Origin: Thiogranum sp.
GTDB lineage: Bacteria; Pseudomonadota; Gammaproteobacteria; DSM-19610
Assembly (NCBI GenBank): GCA_030148915.1
Contig: JASBSN010000043.1
Span: 1 to 64,000 of the forward strand
Direction of reading: 5' to 3'
DNA: 64,000 nt
In this document: positions 20,340 through 30,942 of the stretch, one piece after another
How the letters are laid out: each line of letters opens with the position of its first letter
How positions within the stretch are numbered: the first letter of the stretch is position 1
The notes under the pieces: generated by a model
Database searches by the model: none
Seen by the model: only the letters and a program-made list of their open reading frames with translations
What the model was told of the DNA's origin: nothing
Position numbers and translations under genes: made by a program

Positions 20340-21977
20340 ATGCATTCCGATATTCTCGCCATCAGCATCGCCTACCTAAGCGGCCTGATCGCACGCAGCC
20401 TGGCGCTGCCGCCGCTGATCGGTTACCTGCTCGCCGGCTTTGTCCTGTATGCCGGCGGCAGCCGCCTGAGCCCGACATTGACGGGGCTGGCCGATCTTGG
20501 CGTCACGCTGTTGTTGTTTACCATCGGTCTGAAATTAAGGCTCAGCAGTCTGCTGATGCCGCAGATTTGGGCGGTGGCCGCGCTGCACATGCTCGGCGCC
20601 GTCGTGCTGGGTACGGCGAGCGTGTGGCTTCTGGGGGCGCTCGGGGTGGGTCTGTTCGCCGACCTGGACGCCGCTTCGGTGGCGCTGGTGGCGTTTGCGC
20701 TGAGCTTTTCCAGCACCGTTTTTGCCGTCAAAGTGCTGGAAGAGAAAGGCGAGATGTATTCGCTCTATGGGCGTATCGCGGTGGGTATTCTGGTGGTTCA
20801 GGACATCGCCGCGGTGTTGTTTCTGGCCGCCTCGCTGGGCAAGGTGCCGACAGTGTGGGCCCTGGGCCTGGTGGCGCTACTGCCACTCAAGCCGGTGCTG
20901 CAACGCCTGCTGGATAAATCCGGCCACGGTGAGCTGCAGATCCTGTTCGGTCTGACCCTGGCCCTGGGCGGTGCGCAGTTGTTCGAGTTGGTCAACATCA
21001 AAGGCGATCTCGGTGCGCTGCTGCTCGGTGTCTTGCTGGCCAGTCACCCGCGCGCCTCGGAACTGGCGCGGCAGTTGCTGGGGTTTAAGGATCTGTTCCT
21101 GGTGGGCTTCTTTCTTTCCATCGGGCTGTCCGGTCCGATCAGCGTGGAAGCGGTTGGTGTGGCGCTGCTGCTGTTAGCGCTGGTGCCGCTGAAAAGCGGA
21201 TTGTTCTTTTTGCTGATGTCGCGCTTTCATCTACGGCTGCGTACTTCGGTGCTGGCCTCGCTCAGCCTGAGTAATTACAGCGAGTTCGGCCTGATCGTCT
21301 GTGCTATCGGTGTCACCCAGGGTTGGATCGGCAGCGAAGTGCTGATCACTCTGGCGATTGCGCTGTCGCTGTCGTTTATCATTGCGGCGCCGCTGAATGT
21401 GGCCTCTTACCGAATCTATGTGCACTTGCGACCCTGGCTGGCGGGTTTTGAAACATCGCAACGTATCGCCGAGGAGGAAAGTATCATGCCCGGCGACACC
21501 TCGGTGATTGTGTTCGGCATGGGACGGGTCGGTACCGGTGCCTACGACGCCATGCGCCAGCGCCTGGGCGATCTGGTGCTCGGGGTGGACGTCGATCAGA
21601 TGACCGTTGATGAACAGCAGACGCAGGCGCGCCGGGTGATCCTCGGCAGCGCCACCGATCCGGATTTCTGGGATCGTATTCAACTGGATTTCGAGTCGGT
21701 GAACCTGGTTTTGCTGGCGATGCCCAACACCCAGGAGAACCTGTTCGCCGCCCGTCAACTGAAAGAGCTCGGTTACACCGGGAGGATCGCCGCCATCGCC
21801 AAATACGCCGACGAAACCGACGCGCTGATGCAGGCCGGCGTGCACGCGGCATTTAATCTGTATGCGGAGGCGGGCGCCGGCTTTGCCGAGCACGTGTGCA
21901 GCGAATTGCTGACCCAGAGTGACGATCCCGCGCCCGGCGGTGGGAGCGGCGCTAAAGAAAACGCGACAACAAGGTAG
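20340..21977 (+). CDS. CPA2-type cation:proton antiporter with RCK (TrkA-N) domain
   Basis: PPLIGYLLAGFVL, LFTIGLKL, FALSFSSTVFAVKVLEEKGE, C-terminal IVFGMGRVGTGAYDAM nucleotide-binding fold. Confidence 0.88.
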   Translation: MHSDILAISIAYLSGLIARSLALPPLIGYLLAGFVLYAGGSRLSPTLTGLADLGVTLLLFTIGLKLRLSSLLMPQIWAVAALHMLGAVVLGTASVWLLGALGVGLFADLDAASVALVAFALSFSSTVFAVKVLEEKGEMYSLYGRIAVGILVVQDIAAVLFLAASLGKVPTVWALGLVALLPLKPVLQRLLDKSGHGELQILFGLTLALGGAQLFELVNIKGDLGALLLGVLLASHPRASELARQLLGFKDLFLVGFFLSIGLSGPISVEAVGVALLLLALVPLKSGLFFLLMSRFHLRLRTSVLASLSLSNYSEFGLIVCAIGVTQGWIGSEVLITLAIALSLSFIIAAPLNVASYRIYVHLRPWLAGFETSQRIAEEESIMPGDTSVIVFGMGRVGTGAYDAMRQRLGDLVLGVDVDQMTVDEQQTQARRVILGSATDPDFWDRIQLDFESVNLVLLAMPNTQENLFAARQLKELGYTGRIAAIAKYADETDALMQAGVHAAFNLYAEAGAGFAEHVCSELLTQSDDPAPGGGSGAKENATTR

Positions 21978-23256
21978 CCAGACCAAGGAAACTGAAGAAA
22001 CCGACGATATCCGTGACCGTCGTGAGGATGATCGACGCCGACTGCGCCGGGTCCAGACCCACGCGCGTCAACAGCAGGGGGATAGCGGCCCCGGCGAGGC
22101 CCGCCAGGGCCATGGAGAGTACCATGGCGCAGGCGATCACCAGCGCCAGTCCGACAGAGTGACTCCAGATCAATACGCCGAGCCCGGTCACCAGGGCGAT
22201 GGCGATACCGTTGAGCGCGCCGGCCGCGACTTCTTTGAACACCACGCGTTGCCACTGACGCAAGCGGATCTCGCGCAACGCCAGTCCGCGCATAATCACC
22301 GCCAGCGCCTGCGCCCCGGTGTTGCCCGATTGTCCGGCGACGACCGGCAACAGGACCGCCAGCGCGGTGAACTGGGCGATGGTGTTCTCGAACAGGCCGA
22401 CCACGGCAGCGGCGAGAAAGGCGGTGACCAGATTGATGTTCAGCCAAGGCAGGCGCTTGCGTACGGCGAACAGCGGCGAGGACAGGGCGCGCTCCTCACG
22501 GCTGACACCGACCATCGCCTGCAAGTCGCCGGCGGCTTCTTCCTGCGCCGCCTGGATGACCGTCGCCTGGTGAATGACGCCAAGCAGATGGTCGTCGATG
22601 TCGACCACCGGCAGGAACTCCAGACGGTAACGTGAAAACAGCTCGACGATATCTTCGCGCGGCGTCAGCGCGTGGACCCGTACCGGTGCGCTTTTGGCGA
22701 TCTGGGCGAGTGGCGTGTCGGGATCGGCGCGCACCACGTCCACCAGCCTCGCCAGGCCGACCAGTTTCCCTGCCGCGTCGGTTACCAGCAGTGCGCCGCT
22801 GTCGCGCGGCGACAGGCGGCGCACTCGCGCCAGTGCCTGTTTGGCCGTGTGCCGGGCCGGTATGCTGGGTGCGCGCGGTTGCATCAGCCGCCCGGCGCTG
22901 CCTTCGGGGTAATCCATCAGCTCGCGCAGCTCGCGCGCCAGCTGTGGCTGCAAACCGGTTAACAGCGTTTCGCGCTGGGCATTGGGCAGGCTGCTGACCA
23001 GCAACGCGGCGCCGACCGGATCCATGGCGCCGAGAATGCGATCGGCGAGCGCGGGGCGCAGTTGCTGCAGGCCGGCTGCGGCGAGCGCCGTGGAGATACG
23101 CGTGAGGATCCGCGCGGCGCGTTCCGGGGTCTGCACGCGCAGCAGCTGGACAATTTCCTCCAACGGCGCGGACTCCAGCGCCTCGGTGGCTTCTTGTGGG
23201 TACAGGTCGATGTAGGTATCGGCCAGCGAGCGCGACAGCGTGCGCAGGTCAGTCAT
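21952..23256 (-). CDS. MgtE-family magnesium transporter
   Basis: MgtE N domain, CBS pair, and TM domain with PVVAGQSGNTGAQALAVIMRGLAL. Confidence 0.9.
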   Translation of the reverse strand: MTDLRTLSRSLADTYIDLYPQEATEALESAPLEEIVQLLRVQTPERAARILTRISTALAAAGLQQLRPALADRILGAMDPVGAALLVSSLPNAQRETLLTGLQPQLARELRELMDYPEGSAGRLMQPRAPSIPARHTAKQALARVRRLSPRDSGALLVTDAAGKLVGLARLVDVVRADPDTPLAQIAKSAPVRVHALTPREDIVELFSRYRLEFLPVVDIDDHLLGVIHQATVIQAAQEEAAGDLQAMVGVSREERALSSPLFAVRKRLPWLNINLVTAFLAAAVVGLFENTIAQFTALAVLLPVVAGQSGNTGAQALAVIMRGLALREIRLRQWQRVVFKEVAAGALNGIAIALVTGLGVLIWSHSVGLALVIACAMVLSMALAGLAGAAIPLLLTRVGLDPAQSASIILTTVTDIVGFFSFLGLATLLSRFL

Positions 23257-24094
23257 GGCGCTCGGGAGGTTGCAGTGTCTTACCGGTGGCGATCAGCGTC
23301 GAGAGCAGGTGTCCGGCGGAGACCGAAAACAGTTCGCCGACCGCCATAAAGGTGTTCAGGCTGCCGCTGACCGCACCGCGCTGTGGCGCTTGCTCCTGGA
23401 AGCGGCGTAAGGTCTTGTGGCGGATGACGCCCAACAGCACCTGGTTTTCATCGGTCACCGGCAGGGCGTGAAATTCCTGCCAGTAGGGGCTGTCGTTGAC
23501 GCTACGCAGCGGGTCTGACGCCCCCAGACTGATCACCCGGGTGTGCATGACCTGGGCGACCGTGTCCGAGGGGGTTGCATTGATCAGTTCGTGCAGTGTC
23601 AGTACGCCCATCAGCTGGGATTGTGAATTGGTCACGTACAAGTAGAATTTGGCTCCACGGCGCATCCGTTTGACGCGTTTAATGGCGTGACGAACGCTGA
23701 GCTCAGCGGGCAGACTGGCGAGCGTGGCGTCCATCAGCGCGCCGGCGGTGCCCTCGGCATAGGGGAGCAGACGGCGCAGCGCGATCGCCTGTTCGCTCGG
23801 CAGTGTTTCCAGCAGTGTCTCGCGTCGCGGGCGCTCGAGCCGGCGCAGCATCATCACCTGAAGATCCGGCGGCAACCGGGCCAACAGTTCTCCGGCACGG
23901 GCCGGTGCGCTGGCCAGCAGAAAAGCGGCGGCGTAACCCGGGCTGAAGTGCTGCAGCACTTCCTCTTGGATCGTGCGGCTAACAGAGGCGAGATAACGCG
24001 CCACGCTGTCGGCCGGAAAATCCTCCAGAACCTGTGCCGCAGCCTGCGGCTGGTCACGCAGAAAGGCACTGCCGAGGCGCGATAGCGGATTCAC
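23249..24094 (-). CDS. MgtE N-domain + CBS protein lacking the channel domain
   Basis: MgtE-like intracellular domain (YAEGTAGALMDATLASLPAELSVRHAIKRVKR) ending before any TM channel region. Confidence 0.8.
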   Translation of the reverse strand: MNPLSRLGSAFLRDQPQAAAQVLEDFPADSVARYLASVSRTIQEEVLQHFSPGYAAAFLLASAPARAGELLARLPPDLQVMMLRRLERPRRETLLETLPSEQAIALRRLLPYAEGTAGALMDATLASLPAELSVRHAIKRVKRMRRGAKFYLYVTNSQSQLMGVLTLHELINATPSDTVAQVMHTRVISLGASDPLRSVNDSPYWQEFHALPVTDENQVLLGVIRHKTLRRFQEQAPQRGAVSGSLNTFMAVGELFSVSAGHLLSTLIATGKTLQPPERHD

Positions 24095-24927
24095 GTGGGC
24101 CCGTTCCGGGACAGTTGTACCGAGACTTCCTCCTGGAAACGCCGTGCCGGAATCAGCGTCTGCCCGTCTACGGTTTCGAGTACCACACTGGTGCGCGTGA
24201 AGCGCAGAATCCGACCTTCGATGTCGCCGATACGCACCTGATCGCCGACATGGTAGGTCTGGGCGATCGACTGGGCGGCCAACAGGTTCTCGATCGAAAC
24301 GCGCGCGCCAAAGGCGAAGGCCAGCGCCAGGGCGCCGAGCACCACGGCAAACAGAGTCACGACCAGGGCCACCAGCAGACTGTTGTCGATGCCGATCTGC
24401 CCGGCGGCAATGGAAAAGACAATCAGCAGTACCAGCGTCTGCCCCAGGCGCCCCAGCACTTCGCCCTGTTCAATGCCGAGGTTGTGGCTGCTGCGTTGCA
24501 AAATAGCGCGCGTCACCTCGGCGAACCACAGGCCGATAAACAGAATCAACAGACCGGCGATCAATCGCGGCAGGTAATTGGTGACCGCCGCAAGCAGACT
24601 GGAAATGATCTTCAGCTGCAGCACCTGTGCTGCGGCGAGAACGAAAAACAGCAATACCATCCAGAAGACAACGCGACTGACGATTGCCGGCGCGGCGCTG
24701 TAAGAGCGCGGCTGCTGAATGCGGGTATCCATCGGCCGCGTGCGCGCCAAGCGGGTCAGGGTGCGTTCGGTGATCTGTGCGGTGGCGTAGCGTAACAACC
24801 GCGCCACACCCCAGCCGACCAGCAGCAGCACCGTAGCGCCGAGCAGCGACGGCAGGTATTCCAGTATCTGCACCGCCACCCGGCTGACCGAGGCGGTCAG
24901 GGTGGCGGTCCACTGTTGCAGTTCCAC
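24091..24927 (-). CDS. MscS-family mechanosensitive ion channel
   Basis: TM helices followed by beta-domain ARVSIENLLAAQSIAQTYHVGDQVRIGDIEGRILRFTRTSVVLETVDGQTLIPARRF. Confidence 0.88.
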   Translation of the reverse strand: MELQQWTATLTASVSRVAVQILEYLPSLLGATVLLLVGWGVARLLRYATAQITERTLTRLARTRPMDTRIQQPRSYSAAPAIVSRVVFWMVLLFFVLAAAQVLQLKIISSLLAAVTNYLPRLIAGLLILFIGLWFAEVTRAILQRSSHNLGIEQGEVLGRLGQTLVLLIVFSIAAGQIGIDNSLLVALVVTLFAVVLGALALAFAFGARVSIENLLAAQSIAQTYHVGDQVRIGDIEGRILRFTRTSVVLETVDGQTLIPARRFQEEVSVQLSRNGPT

Positions 24928-25056
24928 GGTGCGCAGCCTTTAGCCGGTAAGAGAAGACTATCTTGGTGCGAAACAGCAGGCTTTGCAACACGCTCGGCAA
25001 ACTGCTGCCGGCGGAATCGGTATGTATCTGGTGGTCCGATTGCGTTATAGTCAGCC

Positions 25057-26512
25057 TATGCGCATCGACTGGAACCAGTACGACGCCGGCGGCTTCTACG
25101 ATGAGATGATCAGTTCGCCGGGCCAACCCCGGGCCGCGGCACGCGTCCTGGCAAATTACCTCAAATCCCTCAGTGACCAGAAGCTCGCCCGCCGTCAGCG
25201 GGCCGCGGAACTGGCCATTGAAGAAATGGGGATCACCTTTACGGTCTACAGCGAAGGCGAGAATATCGACCGCGCCTGGCCGTTCGATATCATCCCGCGG
25301 GTCGTTGCGCTGCGCGAGTGGCGCCAGATCGAGGCCGGGTTGAAACAACGCATGCAGGCGCTGAATCTGTTCATCGACGACGTCTATAACAAGCAGCGTA
25401 TCATCCGCGACAAAGTCTTCCCCAAGGACATGCTTACCAGCTCCAAGGACTATCTGCCGCAATGCGCCGGAGTCAGTCCGCGCTTTGGTGTCTGGGCCCA
25501 TATCTGCGGCTCGGATCTGGTGCGTGACGGGGACGGCACGGTCTACGTCCTGGAAGACAATCTGCGCGTGCCTTCCGGTGTTTCCTACATGATCCAGAAC
25601 CGCAGCGTGGCCAAGCGGGTCTTCCCTGAGCTGTTCCGCCGCCAGGCCATTTTGCCGGTCGACGACTACCCGGCGGCGCTGTTCGACATGCTGGCGGCGT
25701 TATCGCCACGGCCGCTGGACTACCCGGAAATTGTCGTCCTCACCCCGGGGATCTATAACTCCGCTTATTTCGAACACGCTTACCTGGCGCAGCAGATGGG
25801 CGCCGAACTGGTGGAGGGCGGCGATCTGGTGGTCGGCAGTGACGATTGCGTGTACATGCGCACCATCGACGGTCTGCAACGCGTGGATGTGATCTATCGC
25901 CGCGTCAACGATGATTTCATCGACCCCGAGGCGTTTCGAGAAGACTCGGCGCTGGGGTGCCCCGGGCTGCTGCGTGCCTGGCGAGCGGGTAATGTGGCGC
26001 TCGCCAATGCTCCCGGCTGCGGCGTCGCCGACGACAAGGTGGTGTATACCTATGTGCCGGACTTCATCCGCTACTACCTGGACGAGGAACCGATCCTGCC
26101 CAATGTGCCGTCCTACCGTTGCGAGGACGAGAAACAGCGCGGTCATGTGCTGGCCAATCTCAAGGATCTGGTGGTCAAACCGGCCAATGAGTCCGGCGGT
26201 TACGGCATGCTCGTCGGTCCGCAGTCGACCCTCAAAGAGCGCGAAAAATTCGCCACGCTGATACAGCGCCGGCCGCGCAACTACATCGCCCAGCCGGCCC
26301 TGGCGTTGTCCACCGCGCCAACGGTGGTCGGGCGTCACCTGGAGGCGCGTCATCTGGATCTGCGGCCCTTTATTCTCAGTGCCAAAGACACTTACGTAAC
26401 TGCCGGGGGGCTGACCCGGGTAGCGCTGCGCAAGGGTTCCCTGGTGGTCAATTCTTCCCAGGGGGGCGGCAGCAAAGACACCTGGGTGGTGGACAGCGGC
26501 GGGCGTTCCTGA
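25057..26512 (+). CDS. Circularly permuted type 2 ATP-grasp protein
   Basis: YDEMISSPGQPRAAARVLANYLKSL, LPQCAGVSPRFGVWAHICGSDLVRDGDGTVYVLEDNLRVPSGVSYMIQNR characteristic of the family. Confidence 0.93.
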
Positions 26513-27450
26513 TGCTTTCAAGAGTGGCCGAACGGCTGTACTGGACCGGGCGCTATATCGAGCGCACGGAGAACACCGCGCGTCTGCTCAACGCGTTCAA
26601 GACTCTGATGCTGGATCTGCCCAAGGGCGTCGGTCTGTCGTGGGCGCAGCTGATCGATATCAGCGGCGGTCACGATGACTTCAAGGCCCGTTACCGCAGC
26701 GCCAACGAACGTAATACGCTGGCCTTTATGCTTTCCGACCGTGACAATCCCGGCGCTATTATCACCTGCCTGGGATTGGCGCGCGAAAATCTGCGTACCA
26801 CCCGCGACATCGCCCCCAGCGAGGGTTTCGAGAGTGTCAACGAACTGCTGATGTTTGTGCGCCGGCGGCTGGCCTCGAAACGTCCCGGCAATCATAACTA
26901 TGAGTTTTTGTCGCAGATTGTACAACGTTGCCAGGGTATCACCGGCTTGCTGGCCGGCACCATGAGTCAGGACGCCGCCTACCAGTTCGTGCGCGTCGGG
27001 CGCAACCTGGAGCGCGCCGACATGACCACGCGGATTCTCGATGTCGGCTCGGCGACCCTGATCGCTCCCGATGCAGAGTTGGAACGCCTGGAACACCGGC
27101 TGTGGACCTGGTTACTGAGCGCCTTGAGCGCCCACCAGGCTTATCGGCAGAGCGTGCGCCGCCAGGTCAGCGCGCCGGTGGCCGCCGGCTATCTGTTGCA
27201 CGACACCCTGTTCCCGCGTGCCGTGCTGCACACCCTTTGCGAGATTCGCGCCTGCCTGAAACAACTGCCGCGCAGTACCTCGGCGGTGCGCGCCGTGGGG
27301 CGTGTCGAGCGGCTGGTGAGAGACAGCGATGTGCACGAAATATTTCCGCAGACCTTCCACACTTTCATCGACGATCTGCAGGTGGCGCTCGGCGATATAC
27401 ACGCCAGCATTCAGCGTACCTGGTTCGAGCCGGCCGCCCGCAGCGATTAG
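26512..27450 (+). CDS. Alpha-E domain-containing protein
   Basis: MLSRVAERLYWTGRYIERTENTARLLNAF is the hallmark alpha-E start; start overlaps the upstream stop. Confidence 0.93.
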   Translation: MLSRVAERLYWTGRYIERTENTARLLNAFKTLMLDLPKGVGLSWAQLIDISGGHDDFKARYRSANERNTLAFMLSDRDNPGAIITCLGLARENLRTTRDIAPSEGFESVNELLMFVRRRLASKRPGNHNYEFLSQIVQRCQGITGLLAGTMSQDAAYQFVRVGRNLERADMTTRILDVGSATLIAPDAELERLEHRLWTWLLSALSAHQAYRQSVRRQVSAPVAAGYLLHDTLFPRAVLHTLCEIRACLKQLPRSTSAVRAVGRVERLVRDSDVHEIFPQTFHTFIDDLQVALGDIHASIQRTWFEPAARSD

Positions 27451-28226
27451 CCGTTGCTGGTCGGAGGGGTGTTTTTCGCTATCCCGCCCCGATCCCCGGG
27501 CGACTCACCCGGTTGCCAGTTGTAGCGGCGCAGCTCGGTAAAGGCTTCTTTCAGTTTCGCATCCCAGGCCAGCTTCAGATCGCTCAAGTAGGGATCTTCG
27601 GCGGCGAAAGTGAAATGGCGGTCGGTGCACAGCTGATCGGTGGCGTAGATCAGCACTTCGATCGGCGGGCCGACGGTGGCGTTGGAACGGGTGGTCGAGT
27701 CCATCGACACCAGCGCGCACAGCGCCGCTTCGCTCAACGGGGTATCTTTGCGGATAATGCGATCGAGAATGGGTTTGCCGTACTTCACCTCGCCGATCTG
27801 CAGATAGGGTGTTTCATCGGTGGCGGTGATGAAGTTGCCTTCCGGATACACCAGGCAAACCACCGGCGGGCTGCCGGCGATCTGTCCGCCAAGGATGAAG
27901 CTGGCGCTGGTATCGGCGTTGCTGGCGCTGTGTTTGGCCTGTTCCTCACGGTTGAGCATGCCGAGGTAATGCGCCGCTTCTTCGACCGTTTCCAGAGTGT
28001 TCAGATTCGGTTCGAGACCTTTTTTCATATCTCGCTGCAGGCGGGTGATGACCGATTGGGTGGTCGCCAGGTTGCCTGCCGTGAGGATCGTGAAAACACG
28101 CTGTCCCTCGGTGCCGAAGGAAAACATCTTACTGAAGGTGCTCAACTGGTCGGCACCGGCGTTGGTGCGCGAGTCGGAGGCGAAGACCAGCCCTTCTCTG
28201 ACTTTTATGGCAAGGCAATATGTCAT
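27447..28226 (-). CDS. Proteasome-type protease, Anbu-like
   Basis: MTYCLAIKVREGLVFASDSRTNAGADQLSTFSKMFSF N terminus; LVSMDSTTRSNATVGPPIEVLIY; convergent overlap with the alpha-E gene. Confidence 0.9.
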   Translation of the reverse strand: MTYCLAIKVREGLVFASDSRTNAGADQLSTFSKMFSFGTEGQRVFTILTAGNLATTQSVITRLQRDMKKGLEPNLNTLETVEEAAHYLGMLNREEQAKHSASNADTSASFILGGQIAGSPPVVCLVYPEGNFITATDETPYLQIGEVKYGKPILDRIIRKDTPLSEAALCALVSMDSTTRSNATVGPPIEVLIYATDQLCTDRHFTFAAEDPYLSDLKLAWDAKLKEAFTELRRYNWQPGESPGDRGGIAKNTPPTSNG

Positions 28227-28362
28227 AATAACGCTGTAATGAACCCTGTTGCTGTAATTTCGGCCGCGGTGCGGTGAGGGCAGAGTGTCTGCCAGATTGA
28301 GGTGGACGTCAATCGGCGCCGAGGATATTTGGTGGATCCGGGCGAGTCCGGCGGAGAACGGT

Positions 28363-29106
28363 ATGCGAAGCGCACAATGCGTTGCGGCGGCGGTGGGTCT
28401 GGTGGCCTGGCTGGCGTTCGGCCCGCTTTTGGCCGGCGAGTTGCGCGTTGCCGTGGCGGCCAATTTCACCGCTGCCATGAAAGCCCTTACCCCCGGCTTC
28501 GAGCAGGCCAGCGGGCAGCACCTGGTGGCCAGCTATGGGTCCACCGGCAAACTCTATGCGCAGATCCTTCAGGGCGCGCCTTTCGATGTGTTTCTCGCCG
28601 CCGATCAGCGACGTCCCAAGTTGCTCCAGCAACGGGGGCTGGCCACCGGGGCGTTTACCTATGCCGTCGGCAGGCTGGTGCTGTGGAGTGCCCACCCCGG
28701 GCAGCAGCTCGGCGCGCAGACGCTGCGCCAGGGCCATTTTCAGCGGCTGGCGCTGGCCAATCCGAAGACCGCGCCCTACGGTGCCGCGGCGCTCAGCGTC
28801 ATGCGCAGTCTGGGTGTCGAGAAGGCGCTGATGGCCAAACGGGTGACCGGTGAGAGTATCGCTCAGACGTACCAGTTCGTGGCCAGCGGCAACGCCGAAC
28901 TGGGCTTTGTGGCCCTGGCGCAGGTCGCGCTGGAGACCTCCGGCAGCCGCTGGCTGATCCCGCAAGGGCTCTACCCGGCGATCCGCCAGGACGCCGTGTT
29001 GCTGGTGCGCGGTAAGGACAACCCGGCGGCCAAGGCCTTCCTGGCGTATTTGCGCGCTGATGCCGCCAAAAAGGTTATTCAGCGCTATGGTTACAGCACC
29101 CGATAG
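28363..29106 (+). CDS. modA: Molybdate ABC transporter substrate-binding protein
   Basis: LRVAVAANFTAAMKALTPGFEQASGQHLVASYGSTGKLYAQILQGAPFDVFLAADQ; followed by modB and modC. Confidence 0.92.
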   Translation: MRSAQCVAAAVGLVAWLAFGPLLAGELRVAVAANFTAAMKALTPGFEQASGQHLVASYGSTGKLYAQILQGAPFDVFLAADQRRPKLLQQRGLATGAFTYAVGRLVLWSAHPGQQLGAQTLRQGHFQRLALANPKTAPYGAAALSVMRSLGVEKALMAKRVTGESIAQTYQFVASGNAELGFVALAQVALETSGSRWLIPQGLYPAIRQDAVLLVRGKDNPAAKAFLAYLRADAAKKVIQRYGYSTR

Positions 29107-29133
29107 GCGCATGTCACAGCGGCGGAGCGTCTG

Positions 29134-29796
29134 ATGGCCGATTACTGGCAACCGGTCTGGCTGACACTCAAACTGGCCACCATCACCACTTTGGTATTGC
29201 TGGTGCTGGGTACACCGTTGGCTTGGTGGCTGGCGCGCTCGCGCACCTGGTGGAAGGATCTGCTCGGCAGCCTGGTGGCGCTGCCGCTGGTGTTGCCGCC
29301 GACGGTGCTGGGCTTCTACCTGCTGTTGCTGCTCGGACCACAGGGGCCGGTGGGACGGCTCACCGACAGCCTCGGGCTCGGCACGCTGCCGTTCACCTTT
29401 GCCGGTCTGGTGGTCGGCTCGGTGATCTATTCGCTGCCGTTTGTCGTGCAGCCGATACGCAATGCGTTTGAAGCGCTCGGCGAGCGACCGCTGGAGGTGG
29501 CCGCCACCCTGCGCGCCTCACCGCTGCAGCGTTTCTTCGATGTCGCCGTGCCCTTGGCGCGCCCCGGGTTTATCACCGGCGCGGTGCTGGGTTTCGCCCA
29601 TACAGTCGGAGAATTCGGTGTCATACTGATGATCGGCGGCAACATTCCAGGCGAGACTAAAGTGCTGTCGGTGGCCATTTACGACCACGTTGAAGCGTTG
29701 GAATGGACCCAGGCCCACTGGTTGGCCGGCGGCATGCTGGTATTCGCTTTTGCGGTCATTTTCGCGATGTACCGTTTGCAGCAGCGCTGGCAATGA
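29134..29796 (+). CDS. modB: Molybdate ABC transporter permease
   Basis: [53 protein letters not shown]. Confidence 0.95.
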   Translation: MADYWQPVWLTLKLATITTLVLLVLGTPLAWWLARSRTWWKDLLGSLVALPLVLPPTVLGFYLLLLLGPQGPVGRLTDSLGLGTLPFTFAGLVVGSVIYSLPFVVQPIRNAFEALGERPLEVAATLRASPLQRFFDVAVPLARPGFITGAVLGFAHTVGEFGVILMIGGNIPGETKVLSVAIYDHVEALEWTQAHWLAGGMLVFAFAVIFAMYRLQQRWQ

Positions 29797-30869
29797 ACGG
29801 CCTCGAGATCCGCCTGCAACAGCGCCTGGGAGACTTTCAGCTCGATGTGGCGTTTGCCGTTCCGGGCCGCGGGCTATGCGCATTGTTCGGCCCTTCAGGG
29901 TCGGGAAAGACCAGCGTGTTACGCGCCGTCGCCGGACTGCTGCGGGTGCCAGCGGGCGTGGTGAAGATCGACGGTGAGATTTGGCAGGCGGACGGGCGCT
30001 TCGTTGCGGCGCACCGGCGTGCCTTGGGTTACGTGTTTCAGGAGGCCAGCCTGTTCACGCATCTGTCGGTGGAAGGCAATCTGTTATACGGCTGGCGCCG
30101 GGTGCCACCGGCACAACGCCGGCTCGGTTTCGACACAGTGGTCGAGCTGTTGGGTATCGGGCCACTGTTGCCACGCGCCACGCTCAGTCTGTCGGGCGGC
30201 GAGCGACAGCGCGTGGCGATCGGTCGGGCGCTGCTTACCAGCCCGCGCCTGCTGCTGATGGACGAACCCCTGTCGGCGCTGGACCATGCGGCGCGGCGCG
30301 GCATTCTGCCTTATCTGGAGAGCCTGCACCGGGAGTTGTCTATTCCCTCGTTGTATGTCTCGCACGATGCCAACGAAGTGGCGCACCTCGCCGACCATAT
30401 TGTGCTGATGGATCAGGGCCGCGTGCTGGCCAGCGGCGGCGCCGCAGTGCTGCTGACGCGGCTGGATCTGCCGCTGGCGCAGTTCGATGACGCCACGGCT
30501 ATTATCGAAGGCACGGTGGCCCTTCACGAGCACGACTATCAGCTGACATGGGTCGGGGTGGGGCAGGAGCGTATCGCCGTGGCCGGCACAGAGCGGCCAG
30601 TGGGCAGTCGGGTACGGGTACAGATGCATGCCCGCGATGTGAGTCTGGCGATGGGGGCGCGTCGCGATACCAGTATTCTCAATCTCCTGCCGGCTCGCGT
30701 GTGCGGCGTGCGCGAAGTCGGACGCGCGCAGTTGCTGGTGCGCCTGCAACTGGAGGACGGCCAGACATTGCTCTCGCGCATCACCCGCCGTTCCGGCGCC
30801 ACGCTGGGCGTGCATGAGGGGTTGTCGGTGTACGTTCAAATCAAGAGTGTGGCGCTGATCGGCGCCTGA
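29793..30869 (+). CDS. modC: Molybdate ABC transporter ATP-binding protein
   Basis: [36 protein letters not shown]-terminal TOBE-like region; 4-bp overlap with modB. Confidence 0.95.
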   Translation: MNGLEIRLQQRLGDFQLDVAFAVPGRGLCALFGPSGSGKTSVLRAVAGLLRVPAGVVKIDGEIWQADGRFVAAHRRALGYVFQEASLFTHLSVEGNLLYGWRRVPPAQRRLGFDTVVELLGIGPLLPRATLSLSGGERQRVAIGRALLTSPRLLLMDEPLSALDHAARRGILPYLESLHRELSIPSLYVSHDANEVAHLADHIVLMDQGRVLASGGAAVLLTRLDLPLAQFDDATAIIEGTVALHEHDYQLTWVGVGQERIAVAGTERPVGSRVRVQMHARDVSLAMGARRDTSILNLLPARVCGVREVGRAQLLVRLQLEDGQTLLSRITRRSGATLGVHEGLSVYVQIKSVALIGA

Positions 30870-30942
30870 TCTGCCACCCATCCGACAGGGTTTGCGGCAA
30901 TGGCCTATAATCCCGAGCTGATGTCATCAGGAGTCCGCAGCA

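Noticed and set aside
24470-25501. 343-aa minus-strand ORF spanning the MscS and ATP-grasp gene starts
   Set aside because: Overlaps two well-supported genes and is a composite of out-of-frame and antisense sequence.
26928-28277. 449-aa plus-strand ORF across the alpha-E and Anbu genes
   Set aside because: Out of frame with alpha-E and antisense to the Anbu gene; no recognisable motifs.
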